From NCBI GenBank assembly GCA_022495005.1, contig JAGYXB010000831.1, forward strand, positions 371,785-435,784: a DNA stretch of 64,000 nucleotides, written 5' to 3'. Under the pieces are notes generated by a model. The model saw only the letters and a program-made list of their open reading frames with translations, made no database searches and had not been told where the DNA came from. The first letter of the stretch is position 1. Each line of letters opens with the position of its first letter. Source of the DNA: Rhyacophila brunnea. Its lineage: Eukaryota; Arthropoda; Insecta; Trichoptera; Rhyacophilidae. The position numbers and the translations under genes were made by a program. Below are positions 1-12,400 of the stretch, in pieces.

Positions 1-3000
1 TAATTTCGGGCATTCGGGATTCAATTTGTTTGGGATGTTTACATACCCAGCGCGTATGGGTTGGGTTAAAAGACTTTTTTTATGAGTAATGGTTGAAAGT
101 CATTTGCCCGATCCAATGGGTCATTGGTATGGTTCACACATATTGAAAAAAAAACCAACTTGTGAATTTACACATATACTGGGTTCAAACCAGCAAACCA
201 CGGCAGGCAGACACTCTTGCCACTACTTCAGAGTTGGTGTTTCCCAATATTAATATTTGATTTGAAACTATTGTGATACTATACATTAATATCCTTCCAA
301 AATGTAAACTAAAAAGGTGAAACACCAATTCAGCTACATAGTGTAGAGTGTACAGGTATTTTCACAGTTGTACGAGGTGGGTTTGATTGTTATCCACTTG
401 CTTCACCCATTAGATTTATGCCCTGGATTCAAACCCAACTGTGGGATTTGATGGGTGGGTCAATAATGTCAACTAAACAATCATTAGAAAAAGTATTAAA
501 TATTCATTTCTATGTAAGTTTTTGTTCTATTTTGACAAACTTCATGATTATTTTTGTCCATATCTGGTTTTAATATATTTCAGTACAATAATTGCCTCAA
601 TGAATTCCATTCCATAAATGTGTCGGTATTATACTCAAAGGGCGAACGGGCTCAAGGTTTTCCAAAACTGTTTGTTTTACAATAATAGCTTGTGTTGCTA
701 AAGTTCAAAACAAAATATTATTAAAAAAAACAGGGTTTTGGCAGCAAAACAGAAGCAAAAAAATTGTCCATCCAAAGGCTGACATTAAATTTGTGATAAT
801 TACTATTTTACACACACATTATATCATAATAATATTTAAAACTATGATCGGAAACCTTTATGTAATGAAATATTGTCAGTGTAAGTACAACCGAGTGTCA
901 ACATTCCGTATCCTTGTGGCACACCCTCAAGGATTCCGTCATCGTGACCCACCCTCCTCCACCCTGCAGTGGTGCTACAAAAGTGATTTACGCATCGCAG
1001 TTCTCAAATGGCGGGAGGCACGAGACATGTCAATGGATCGAAGGAAATGGTGCAACCATGTGCTTGCCCTATGATAAAATGCTGGAGCGTACAAGGATGC
1101 AATAAGTAAGTGCAACAACCTGTATGAGCCATTTTTGAAAATCTTCTGATGAGACAAACATTCTAGTTACTATCCATATCTGAACGCAAACCAATAAAGT
1201 AACACGGTTTCTTGTCCATGTGATTTAAACCGATAACAAGAAAACTATTTATAGACTCATTAGTAAAATTATTGTAATTCACTAATCAATGCACCTCATG
1301 GTTTTATCTTTCTTAATGTGGTAAAAAGTACTTAAAATTTTTGTGTTTTTTGCAGAATTGCAGTTACACACTGACAATATAATACTTCAGAAACATTTAT
1401 AAATGATGTCACACTCTAATGGGAGTCTGATATAATGTGATGATTTGTGTTGAAGAGGAGGGGGGGTTGTAGAAAATATGATGTCATAAAATATAGAATA
1501 AGATTCTTAGAATAAATATTCCATGAAAACATTGTACTGAAAGTGTTCATTTTGAATGAATGGGGGGGGGGGTTAAAATATGAAGTGTGATGATTACAGA
1601 AGGGGGTCAAAAAATGCAAAAACGATTAAAAATAAAGCTTCATTTACGCTAAATAAACAATAATTATACCATACCATTTTGTAGGTATGGATTGAATTGT
1701 AAAATGTAATTGTTACCTGGATGCTTGTATTATAAGTTAATTTATATCAACAATTTCTAACAAAATCTGAAATATACATAATACGCACCCACATTTTTAA
1801 AACTTGTACATATTGTTTATATGAGCCAATCATTTAAGAATTAAAAAAAAACATTATTTCACTCGACAGCAACTCAAATAAATAAAAATCAATCTGGAGT
1901 TGGATTAGTGTTATAATATGTATATATTACATATTTAGTGTAAGCATTATGCAGTATCTAAAATCTTATCAATTGGCCATTTTTACTCTTGCCTTCATGA
2001 GCCACTTCACTTCATGAGCCACTTCAACGGTTATGTGTTTTTATCGATGCCTTATGAAGCAAATGTTCAGCTATATATGAGACATAAACCACGGTGAAAA
2101 TATTTCATACAACACCCTATAAAAGTTTATACGCTGCGGGCTAATGCAGTAAAATATAAATACTTCGCAACGTGATCGGCTACAATTATTATCGGAAACC
2201 ACCTGATTTACTACCGCCAACATCAAATTGGATTTCATTGCAAGCGGTAATAAATCTAGTAATTCTTCTAGATACTGTCCCCTTTGAAAGAAGTGTTAAA
2301 TAAATATGAAAGAACTTAGAAGTATAATATAGGTATAACAATAAATTATGTAATACTTGATCAAAGCATTTTAGCACATTGATTTTACGAAGATCATTGT
2401 TTTAATGATTTATCAATATACCTACTAATTATTCAAATGGTTCAAAATAAATTGAAGCTGCTACAAAATACTGACGATTTAAAATGAAATTTTCAAGCAT
2501 TATTCATACTGATATATCACTGTCTTGAATAAGTTGGTACAAACAACACATTGCTATAAATAATAGACTTTGGCTATTATTGAAATAAAGCTGTTGGTTT
2601 AATGCCTTTTGCAGAGTAAGTAAAAAAAGGTTTTATGGTCAGTGTTGTCGATAAAATCACAAATGGACGTGAGTGAATCAGATTATGATGTTATGCAGCA
2701 TTAAATAAATGGTTGAAGTTTGTTAGAAGAATTGATATGTACAATATTGTTATTAAAAGAATTACCTGTGATTAGACAAATAAATGTATTTCACAATCGT
2801 AAGAGACATGGAAAGATCTGTAAGACTTGTCAGACAATGTAAGACAATGTCAATCATCTTAAAACTGTGATTGTAAGTTTGAATTAGTGATTTACATTAA
2901 GAGTGGAAAAATATAATTTCTGTACTAGTATGAAGTTTGTTTTTTGTAAAATTAATACATAAAAGCTCTGATATTTGAATTTATGTTAAATTATAAGTGT

Positions 3001-3303
3001 ATGAATGTTAAATATGTGATTTTGTTAAAATTGTTGATAAACAAATACCTGATAATTCAAACTAAACGTGGCAAAGACACAATCTAAAGAATATGCTAAG
3101 AATTCAAAAGGGAAATAGTCTATATACAATAATATTTCACAAAACACATGTTGTGTTATTTGACAAAGCAAACAAAGCTGATTAATAACAGCTCTTATGA
3201 TAAAAAAGGGCAGTCAATACAGTATAGAAACTTGGTTTCTATCTTTGGAATGGCCATGCTTAAGGGAGGGTGCTTCGATGGAAAGAGTTGCTTGTGGCAT
3301 TAC
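1..3303. other. Region 3' of Mbs; 3' UTR expected, no further gene seen
   Basis: The Mbs 3' UTR should run leftward from 3303, but I could not choose a polyadenylation site because AT-rich hexamers are common here. The first 30 bases carry a cattcgggatt motif like the CCCGAA minisatellite at 8.55 kb. Open frames such as the one at 793-1074 show no convincing coding signal. Two G-runs lie at 1457-1468 and 1561-1571. Confidence 0.5.
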
Positions 3304-3402
3304 CTATTTGCCAGCAGAGTTGGTCAGTTTGCTCACGACTCGAGTCAGCGCTCGGTTCTCGGCTTTCAACCTTTCATTCTCAGCTTTGAGCTTTTGCAAT
3401 TG
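3304..3402 (-). CDS. Mbs: Mbs coding exon 20: C-terminal leucine-zipper end and stop
   Basis: 32 codons plus TAG at 3304: QLQKLKAENERLKAENRALT, then RVVSKLTNSAGK. Leucines spaced by seven continue the coiled coil. The sequence aligns with the conserved MYPT C-terminus (ENGALIRVISKLSK in vertebrates). The acceptor is atttttag. Confidence 0.95.
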   Translation of the reverse strand, partial: QLQKLKAENERLKAENRALTRVVSKLTNSAGK

Positions 3403-6400
3403 CTAAAAATATTACACCATTATGTTTCGATTCTTTGTGATTTCACGAGTGATGAAACAATTCAAATTGAACAAAGTAACATAAGCTTCATTTGGACATT
3501 ATAACCGACAGCTTTATGTGAGGGTATGTAATATAGTTAATGAATTAAAGGGCAGAAGTGAAAAGAAGGGAGAATTAAATTGGGAAGTGAATCCAAAACA
3601 CCATTTACCGGTTACATCTATTAATCTTACCTTCAGCTCTTCTTCCATTTCAGAGAGTTTTCTTTCCATTGCCCTTCTTTCTCTTTTTTCTCTCTTCTCA
3701 TTTTCACTTACAACCTAGAAAGGGAAGAAATATATAATAACATGCCGATCATTCAAAAGAAATTCAATGCAATACAAGCTAGAATATATCATACCATATT
3801 GGTGTATTTCTCTACAGCATTCCTTGCTTCCGTTAATTCTTTTTCATTTCCTATTATTACTTCATTGAGCCGCTTTACTTCAACCTGACTGGCTTCCCAC
3901 AGAGCTTTATAATCGATTTCACCATTTTCTTCTTTGTTGACGCTTTCTCTTGCGGATCCGCTCTGAAAAAAAATAGTTTAACAAGTAAGTCACTGTTCAA
4001 AGAAAAAAATTACCAAACTAATTCAAACAAGTCATACTATATATCCTTCAGAAGTATCATATGGCAATGATGATAAGCTCGTGGAGCGGGATCCCATTGA
4101 GTCATAACTAGACCCGATGGAGCGTGATCTCGGTTTATTGAAACTTGAGCTTCGGCTGGCTTGTCTTGACTTTCGCTCAGGTTTAATTGGAACATAATCC
4201 TTACTAGTAATTGGTTCCTTAGGCGTGTATGGAATATACTGATATTGTTTATCTGGTTTGCTGAGACTTTTGTATCCACTCATTAGATTAAGAGAGCTTA
4301 ACGTTGAATGCGATGGAACACGTTTTTTGCCTGTATATCCTCCAGTAAATTTACTTCCATATGAATTACCATACGTGCTATCAGAAACACCAGAAACATT
4401 AGTATAAGGTGAACTGTTTCTATATAAACTGGAATTGTAATTGCTGGCATAGGGATTGTACGAATACTGTTCATAGCCCCGAAGTCCATGGTCATAACTA
4501 CGCGACCCATTGTTATACAAGGAGTGTGAATTTAACGTAGGAGAAATAAGTCCCAAGCTACGAGGTCTACTAATATATCTTCCCGTGTTATTTAGATCTC
4601 TCCGCGACATTATGTATTTGATAAAACACTAATACATCATTAGCTAAACTGTTTTTAACATCAATTTATTATTAAGACCAATCACAATAATAAAAGGATG
4701 GGTATATAGAAAATAAAAAAAAACTACAACAAAAAGGATATAAAAATGTGGCAGTTCATTGAATAGTAGCTGATGCTTCGCTGTTCTTAAAAACACTGAA
4801 ATGAATGTGTATAAAAGATCCCAATACTACTCTATATGTATGTGCATACAAACAGAATGAAACAAAGCAGGGTCGCTCAAGATGAAAGAAAAAGATAGAA
4901 ATATTGGGTGTGTGGGAGATACTTCCAGTGCAATATTCTGGTGTGAGTAACTGTTAAAAATAAACTATGCTACCTGCGTAAGCACGGTAAATGTATAACT
5001 TGTAAGCTTGTCGAACACACGACTTACAATCCAAATAGATCAACACACTATTGCTTTTGGCAGTTTCACCGGTGAAGTCATCAATACTAATGTCACATTC
5101 ATAATTAACCACAAAAAACGGTTATTATTAGTTTCAGGGCACTACAATACGAGCGTACAATGGTTTTTAACACTCACATTATTTCTTGTGATGAAAACAT
5201 GCAAGCAGGTACACCAGATATAAGTGGAGAAACATACCTAATTTTAGATTGTATGAAGTCAACGCATCCCTGTTTGATGGGAGTGTATTTTTAAATGGCA
5301 CACATGTTACTACTTTTATCAGACTCACTAACAGTAATGCACTAAAAATAGACGATAGACTTTCAATGAACACACACTACACAGCTATCCGAATGAAAAC
5401 TTATTTGTCCCATTTACAGGCAAAATTTAAAATAGATCCTAATTGTGATTAAATATACCACCGAATGAAAATGTTATTTTTAAATGACTTAGGAAATTAG
5501 AAGATTTGAATCAAATATGAACATACAAATTTATTAATTCTAAAATGTTTTGGGTTATTAAGGGGGGACGGGACATGCTCGTCGAAGGTCAAAATTGAGT
5601 TTTTATTGTATTTTCAAACCATGATCCTGGACACTCCTTAAACGTTGTAGATTATCTATATATATAATTTTGAAGCCTTATTATCTTTTATAGTTATTTT
5701 AAACATTTGATGACTGCATAAAGTATTTTTGTTACATAAAATAGTATTCTTTTAAACCTCTCGCTCTAATGTTTTAGAATATAGTCATATTTCGGTACAT
5801 AACTGTGCAGTGGTGTTAAGATTTTTACGTTTATTAATTTTTAAACGCATTTATGAAACCATTAGTATAATTTATTCTGAGATAATTTTTGTAAAATATT
5901 CACGATAAAAAAATATATTGATAATCTCTGTGATCCCAAATTTGACAAGAATTAGGCATTTTATTATTCTGACCATTCAAGTGTGATAAACATCTTATGA
6001 ATAATGATTGCTTTATAATAATTATTGACCCTAAGAATAAGGTAGTGTTTTTCTGAAATACGCCATTTCTTTTGTCATTCCCCAGTGGTTAAGCTACAAC
6101 ATACGGCCGTAGCCATAAATTGACAAACTATAATTGAAGTAGGGAGCAAAATGATATTAACGCGCGTGTTTGAACATATACCGTTTAAAAAAAATAAAAA
6201 AAATTCAGTTAGGTACATGTTCAAACACGCGCGTTAACATAATTTTACTCCCTACTTTAATTATAGTTTGTCAATTTATGGCTACGGCCGTATTTTGTAG
6301 CTTAACCACTGGAGAATGCCAAAAGAAATGGCGTATTTCAAAAAAACACTACCTTATTCTTAGGTCAATAATTATTATAAAGCAAGCATTATTCATAAGA

Positions 6401-9400
6401 TGTTTAGCACACTTGAATGGTCAAAGATATAACTTATAATAAGTATCTTTAGAATCATCTTCAAATGTGTTAATCTTGCCGATTTTTTGGATAATAAAAT
6501 GCCTAATTCTTGTCAAATTTGGGATCACAGAGATTATCAATATAATTTTTTATCGTGAATATTTTACAAAAATTATCTCGTAATAAATTATACTAATGGT
6601 TTCATAAATGCGTTTAAAAATTAATAAGCGTAAAAAATCTTAACACCACTGCACAGTTATGTACCGAAATATGACTATATTCTAAAACATTAGAGCGAGA
6701 GGTTTAAAAGAATACTATTTTATGTAACAAAAATACTTTATGCAGTCATCAAATGTTTAAAATAACTATAAAGGATAATAAGGCTTCAAAATTATATAAA
6801 TAGATTATCTACAACGTTTAAGGAGTGTCCAGGATCATGGTTTAAAAATACAATAAAAACTCAATTTTGACCTACGACGAGCACGTGGGCCGTTAATGTT
6901 GTGAACTGTTTCGGGATTCCATTATCAAAATGGTGCAAATTAATAAATAATATTAATAAGGGATTTATACAAACACTGTAAAATTGACAAAAAAATATTT
7001 AATTATTCAATGAGGTAGATTTTGAGATAAAAAATTTAATGTAAAAGACAATTTTAGATAATTTTAGTTTCTCGTGGATAAATTAAGATTTATAAATTGC
7101 ATACTGTTTATATTTAGGTAAGTTAATATTTACATTTACACTCCAAGATGTCAGTATGAATTTTAGTAATGATGAAAATATTCAAACAATAAGCATTTTC
7201 AGATTGATTTACAATTGGAAATGGTTTATGGGATATTTTACTACAGTTCTAATAATACCATATGTTAGCTACCTCCTGTGTTATTTTTGGCTGTGGTGTG
7301 GTTTTTGATTCAAGTGCAAACAATGTTGTTCTGTTTTGTACAACAAGAAAAACATAATATACATAATGAGATTTTGGGGTGATGATTATTTAGCACACGA
7401 ATGTTTACACATTCAGGCATCTTTATTGAATTGAATTGTAAACTTTAAACAAGACAATGTTAAATTATTAGATTGTTGCGAATATATTTTTTGAACTATG
7501 TTTTATTGAAGTTTGGGAAGCGTTTGGGAAAACAGATCAGAGTGTATTTTTGGCATGTGACAAAGTTGCGCGCGCAAATGTAACGCATTAATTCGGCATG
7601 GGACGGAAGTTTTTCCCGCCGATGCGACATAATTTATTTTGCGCGGCGACGTTCGGGTGTTCTAAATACAGGAGGTTTGTAATTTTCTGCTGTGACTTGG
7701 GCCAGTTGGGTAAAGACTGAATGTTGCAACTTTTATTATGATTATTCATTTTTGATTTCGGTCTCAAGCGTACATGCGCATAGTCATTCAATACCTACAA
7801 CCAAGTAAACAGCACGTGTTGTAAACATAACCAATATTGTGTCATAATAAAAATATATTATTTATAAACAAATTTCCGGAGACTAACATTCTACACTGTT
7901 AATTTATATTCATAAAACTTTAGTGTATATTTATTTTTCATTGTAAAGGTTGTGTATCAAGATTTGAGGCTATATTTATCAATAAATTATATATCAATAA
8001 ATAAATAAATTTTGTGAGTGTTGAGTTGGTAAATAATTCAAACAATGGTATGTTGTAAATTTACAATATTTTGACACTTCATACACAAAAATACAAATTC
8101 ATAAGGTTTAGGATAATATTTGTCGTATATCCCAAGTCAATTTATTTATTAGCGGATTATAATAATTGAAGACAATAATAATTATTATGTTTCATCACAA
8201 AAGCCAATATCACGTTTCAGTTAAACCATTAAATAGGCTGTTTTACTTTTCATTTGTAATAAATTATTATTGTTAACGAAAATAGTTGTACAGCCATCTG
8301 TTTAAGGGAAGGGTTCCATGACAAAACAAAACAACGATAAATATAACTATGACCTTTCAGGAAAAATATAAATTTAATATTGAAATTGTCCTATATCTAT
8401 TATGTTGATAGATTTTTAATAGCAGAGATTTTCAATACGCCATAATAAATCATATTATATACCTAATTTCTGCATTACTAATCCCTAGAAAGCCTCAAAT
8501 AAACTTAACTCGGTGTTGCCGGCAAGCTAAGGATGGGTTTGGGTCGAAATCCCGAAGGCCGTAATCCCGAATGGCTGAAATCCCGAAAGCCTAAATCCCG
8601 AATGCTGAAATCCTGATTGGCCGGAATCCCGAAGGCCAAAATCCCGAAAAATGAGCTTTTTTGTCTCCTGTAAAAAATTGCGCAATCGTAATAAGTGTTA
8701 CGATTGCGCAATTTTCACAGGAAATAAACCCATTTTTCCAACAAAAAATGTTTTTTTGTTTCCCTTGTAAAATTTGCGCAATTCAAAATAAGTGTTGCGA
8801 TTGCGCAATTTTTCCCAGTTGAGAGAAAAAACCATTTTTTTTTTTCGTGATTTTTGATTTCGTCCGGCACCCCGATTATTAATTATTAGCTAGTGCTCAT
8901 ACAGGTGGCCTTGAAGTTATAAAGAAAAAGTATGAGACACTTAGTAATCGAGTGGCAATAGTTGTGCATGATTATCAAAATCAAACAGATAAATTGAGTT
9001 ATTTACGCCAAATGGCCAACATGCAGTGATTACATTATACAATTTTATATACTCTATATATAAAAAAATACATTATTTTCAAAATAACGGTATTGTGAAA
9101 AAAAATTAAAGTATATTATTATACCTTGATGATTTCACTTAAAAATTATTTTTTTTTTAAATATTAAATATTTATATATAAGTATGTATATGTATTTTGT
9201 TTAAAATTTAATTAATAAATAGATTCCACAAAAATTAATGTTTCCTTTTTCCCCTGGCTGTTCTGTTTTGTCATGTTCTGTTTTGTCCGGTCACCACATT
9301 CTGCAATAATATTTTGTTTTGTTACGCCAAAGAAGTATAACTTCTAACGCGCGTACATAAGTACACACACCATTTTTTTTTTTACTTATATAATATCTCT

Positions 9401-12400
9401 TCAAACAGCTGTCAATTGAATGTGAATTTAGTGTGATGATCACCCTACTTTTGTAACAGTTAAATTTTAATTTAAATGTTAAATTTTTAATTATTTACGT
9501 GGATTTTTAATTAGTATGTTGTATTATTTGATTCATTGCCTGAGCCTTAATAGGGCACATTTAGATAATTTAATGCATTGATGCACAAAATTTTTATTGG
9601 TAGGACATATATATATTATTAATTGTTGTTATATAGTGGTGCAAGGCATAAAAAAGGGTAGTAACCCCTGCCTTAACCCATCGCGCCCTATCGGCGCCAA
9701 TTTGGCGCCGGTGTTACAGGGTGCAGGACATGATGAAAATAATTTTTTTTTAATCATATTTTGATTTTTTTTAAAGTTGAAATTACTTAATAATATATGT
9801 AGCTATCATTTTATGATGTTAGTTATATACGGTCCAATATATTTTTTAAGAAATATTTGATTTATAAAATCTATTTTTATTTAAATTTGTCAAAATAATG
9901 ATCAATTCGCTAGGTATGAGGTGTTAGAGACAGTAATAAACATAAAATGGCCCTCCATCTTCTAAATATCTTGAAGAGTATTATATTTAGCTCCAGTTTT
10001 AGTATATCTTCCTTTTATTATTTACTTCTATCATAGACTTTTTATCTCTGTCATTTTGTATAAAAAAAGGCTAAAAAAAACCAAAAAACTATATTTGACA
10101 AGTTTTTTTCATTCCACTTATACACAAAGTTTACTTAAAATGTAAATACTTAATAGAAAAATTCAAAACCTACAAATATTTAAAAGATTTATTTGAATTG
10201 AATGAATAATACATGAGTTATATCAATTTTAGTAAACAGTGTGCCTTTTTAAATGATCCTGAAAAATTAAATCTGTCTGCAAAGGGTTAAGCGTTCTATG
10301 AGGTAGAATATTCTATTTTATTACCTCGTATTCTTGTTTGTCCAGTACAAATTTTTTCTTGTTTGTCCGAGATTTGTATTGGACGATTGAAGATTTTTAA
10401 CTAACTTCCCGACTAGCTAAACATTTGAAACTTTTAGAATATACCAGAACATGACGACTATGCATTCTTTTAATACTTTTAGCCATCTTTCAGCAGAATT
10501 GAATTCATTTTCAGTTAATTCTGTTTTGTAAAAAGTAAAACACTATTATTGGTTGCTAAGGGGGTCCTAGCAACTAAATTATTAATATATACGTGCGTTA
10601 CTATGGAAATCAATATGAATTGTCAAAATGACATTTCAGTATTCTATATTTATTCAGTACTAGCTGAAGTACCCGGCTTCGCACAGGGTCGCTTCGTGGT
10701 TATATTTATCTTAGATATTTGAAAAATAATAATAGGTAATTATTTTTTAATATTAAAATATCTTTGTAATACAATATGGCAATATGAAAATAATTCTAAT
10801 AGGAGTAAAGGTCAAACATAAGAACACTAAATTAAAATCGAATCCAAAATATGAAAACGTTATTAATGTTATTAATATGTAGTAAAAAAAAAATCAAAAT
10901 TGGATGGAACAAACAAACAACAAACTTTGTATTTTATATAATAATAATTTAGAAACCTTCGCAGGTGTGCGCACAACAACTGACAAAAGTTTCATCGCAA
11001 TCGGATGAATGGTATAGGAACGCATACGAATAGTAGAAGAAGATGATTTTCTAAGTCAGAAATCTTCGTGGGCACGCGCATGACAACTAACCAAAGTTTC
11101 ATTGCATTCGGATTAATGGTATAGGAACGCATACAAATAGAAGACGAAGAAGATGGTTGTACTAATTCAAAAACCTTCGCGGGCGTGCGCACAACAACTG
11201 GTCAAAATTTTATCACAATCGGATGAATGGCATAAGAGCGCATACAAATAGAAGAAGAAAAAGATGATTGTACTAATTTAGAAACCTTTACGGGCAAGGG
11301 CACAACACTTGATCAAAATGTCATTGCAATCGGATGAATGGTATAGGAACGCATACGAATAGAAGTAGAAGATGATTTTCTAATTCAGAAATCTTCGTGG
11401 GCATGCGCACGACAACTCACCAAAGTTTCATTGCAATCGGATGAATGGTGTAGGTACGCATTTGAATAGAAGAAGAAGATGATGGTTGTACTAATTCAGA
11501 AACCTTTGCAGGCGTGCGCACGACAACTCACCAAAGTTCCGGATGGATCCAAAAAAACGGATGAATGGTATAGGAACGCATACGAATAGAAGAAGAAGAA
11601 GAAGGCAGTTGTACTAATTCAAAACCTTTGCGGGCTTGCGCACAACAACTGGTCAAAATTTAATCGCAATTAGATGAATGGTATAAGAACGCATACGAAT
11701 AGAAGAAAAAGAAGAAGAAAATGGTTGTATCAATTCAGAAACCTTTGCGGGCGTGAACACAACACTTAATCAAATTTTCATTGCAATCGGATGAATGGTA
11801 TAGAAACGCATACGAATAGAAGAAGAAGAAGAAGAAGATGGTTGTACTAATTTAGAACTCTTTGCGGGCGTGCTAACAACAACTGGTCAAAATTTCATCG
11901 CAATCGGATGAATGGTATAAGAACGCATACAAATAGAAGAAGATAGAATAGAAGAAAAAGAAAATAGTTATAACAATTCAGAGACCTTTGCGGCGTGAGC
12001 ACAACAGTTGATCAAAATTTTATTGCAATCGGATGAATGGTATAGGAACGCATACGAATAGAAGATAGAATAGAAGAAGAAGATGGTTGTACTAATTCAG
12101 AAACCTTCGCGGGTGTTGACACAATTACTGACAAAAATTTTATTGCAATCGGATGAATGGAATAGAAACGCATACGAATAGAAGAATATAGAATAGAAGA
12201 AGAAGAAGAAGATAGTTGTACTAATTCAAAACCATTGCGGGTGTTACCACAACAACTGACGAAGGTTTCATCGCAATCGGATGAATGGTATAGGGACCAT
12301 ACGAATAAAAGAAGATAGAATGAAGAAGAAGAAGAAGAAGAAGATAGTTGTACTAATTCAGAAACCTTCGCGGGTGTAGGCACAATTACTAACGAAAATT

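Larger units (their letters stand above)
8321..9290. mobile_element. Short copy of the ACAAAACAGAACA repeat family
   Basis: The left part (8321-8532) matches 50588-50783, and the right part (about 8985-9290) matches 56515-56805. The left end carries ACAAAACAAAACA and the right end TGTTCTGTTTTGT twice, so ends are inverted. Between them are a CCCGAA minisatellite, GCGCAATTT palindromes and a short open frame. It is probably an internally deleted DNA transposon. Confidence 0.65.

Noticed and set aside
793..1157. Open frames near the left edge with a WREARDMSMDRRKW segment resembling a LINE C-terminus
   Set aside because: The similarity is too short and no other retrotransposon motif is nearby.
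5008..5452. Two consecutive plus-strand frames upstream of exon 17
   Set aside because: No domain, no splice signals joining them convincingly, and the opposite strand is equally open.
6170..6439. 89-codon frame in the palindrome
   Set aside because: It straddles the spacer and right arm of the inverted repeat and has no coding features.
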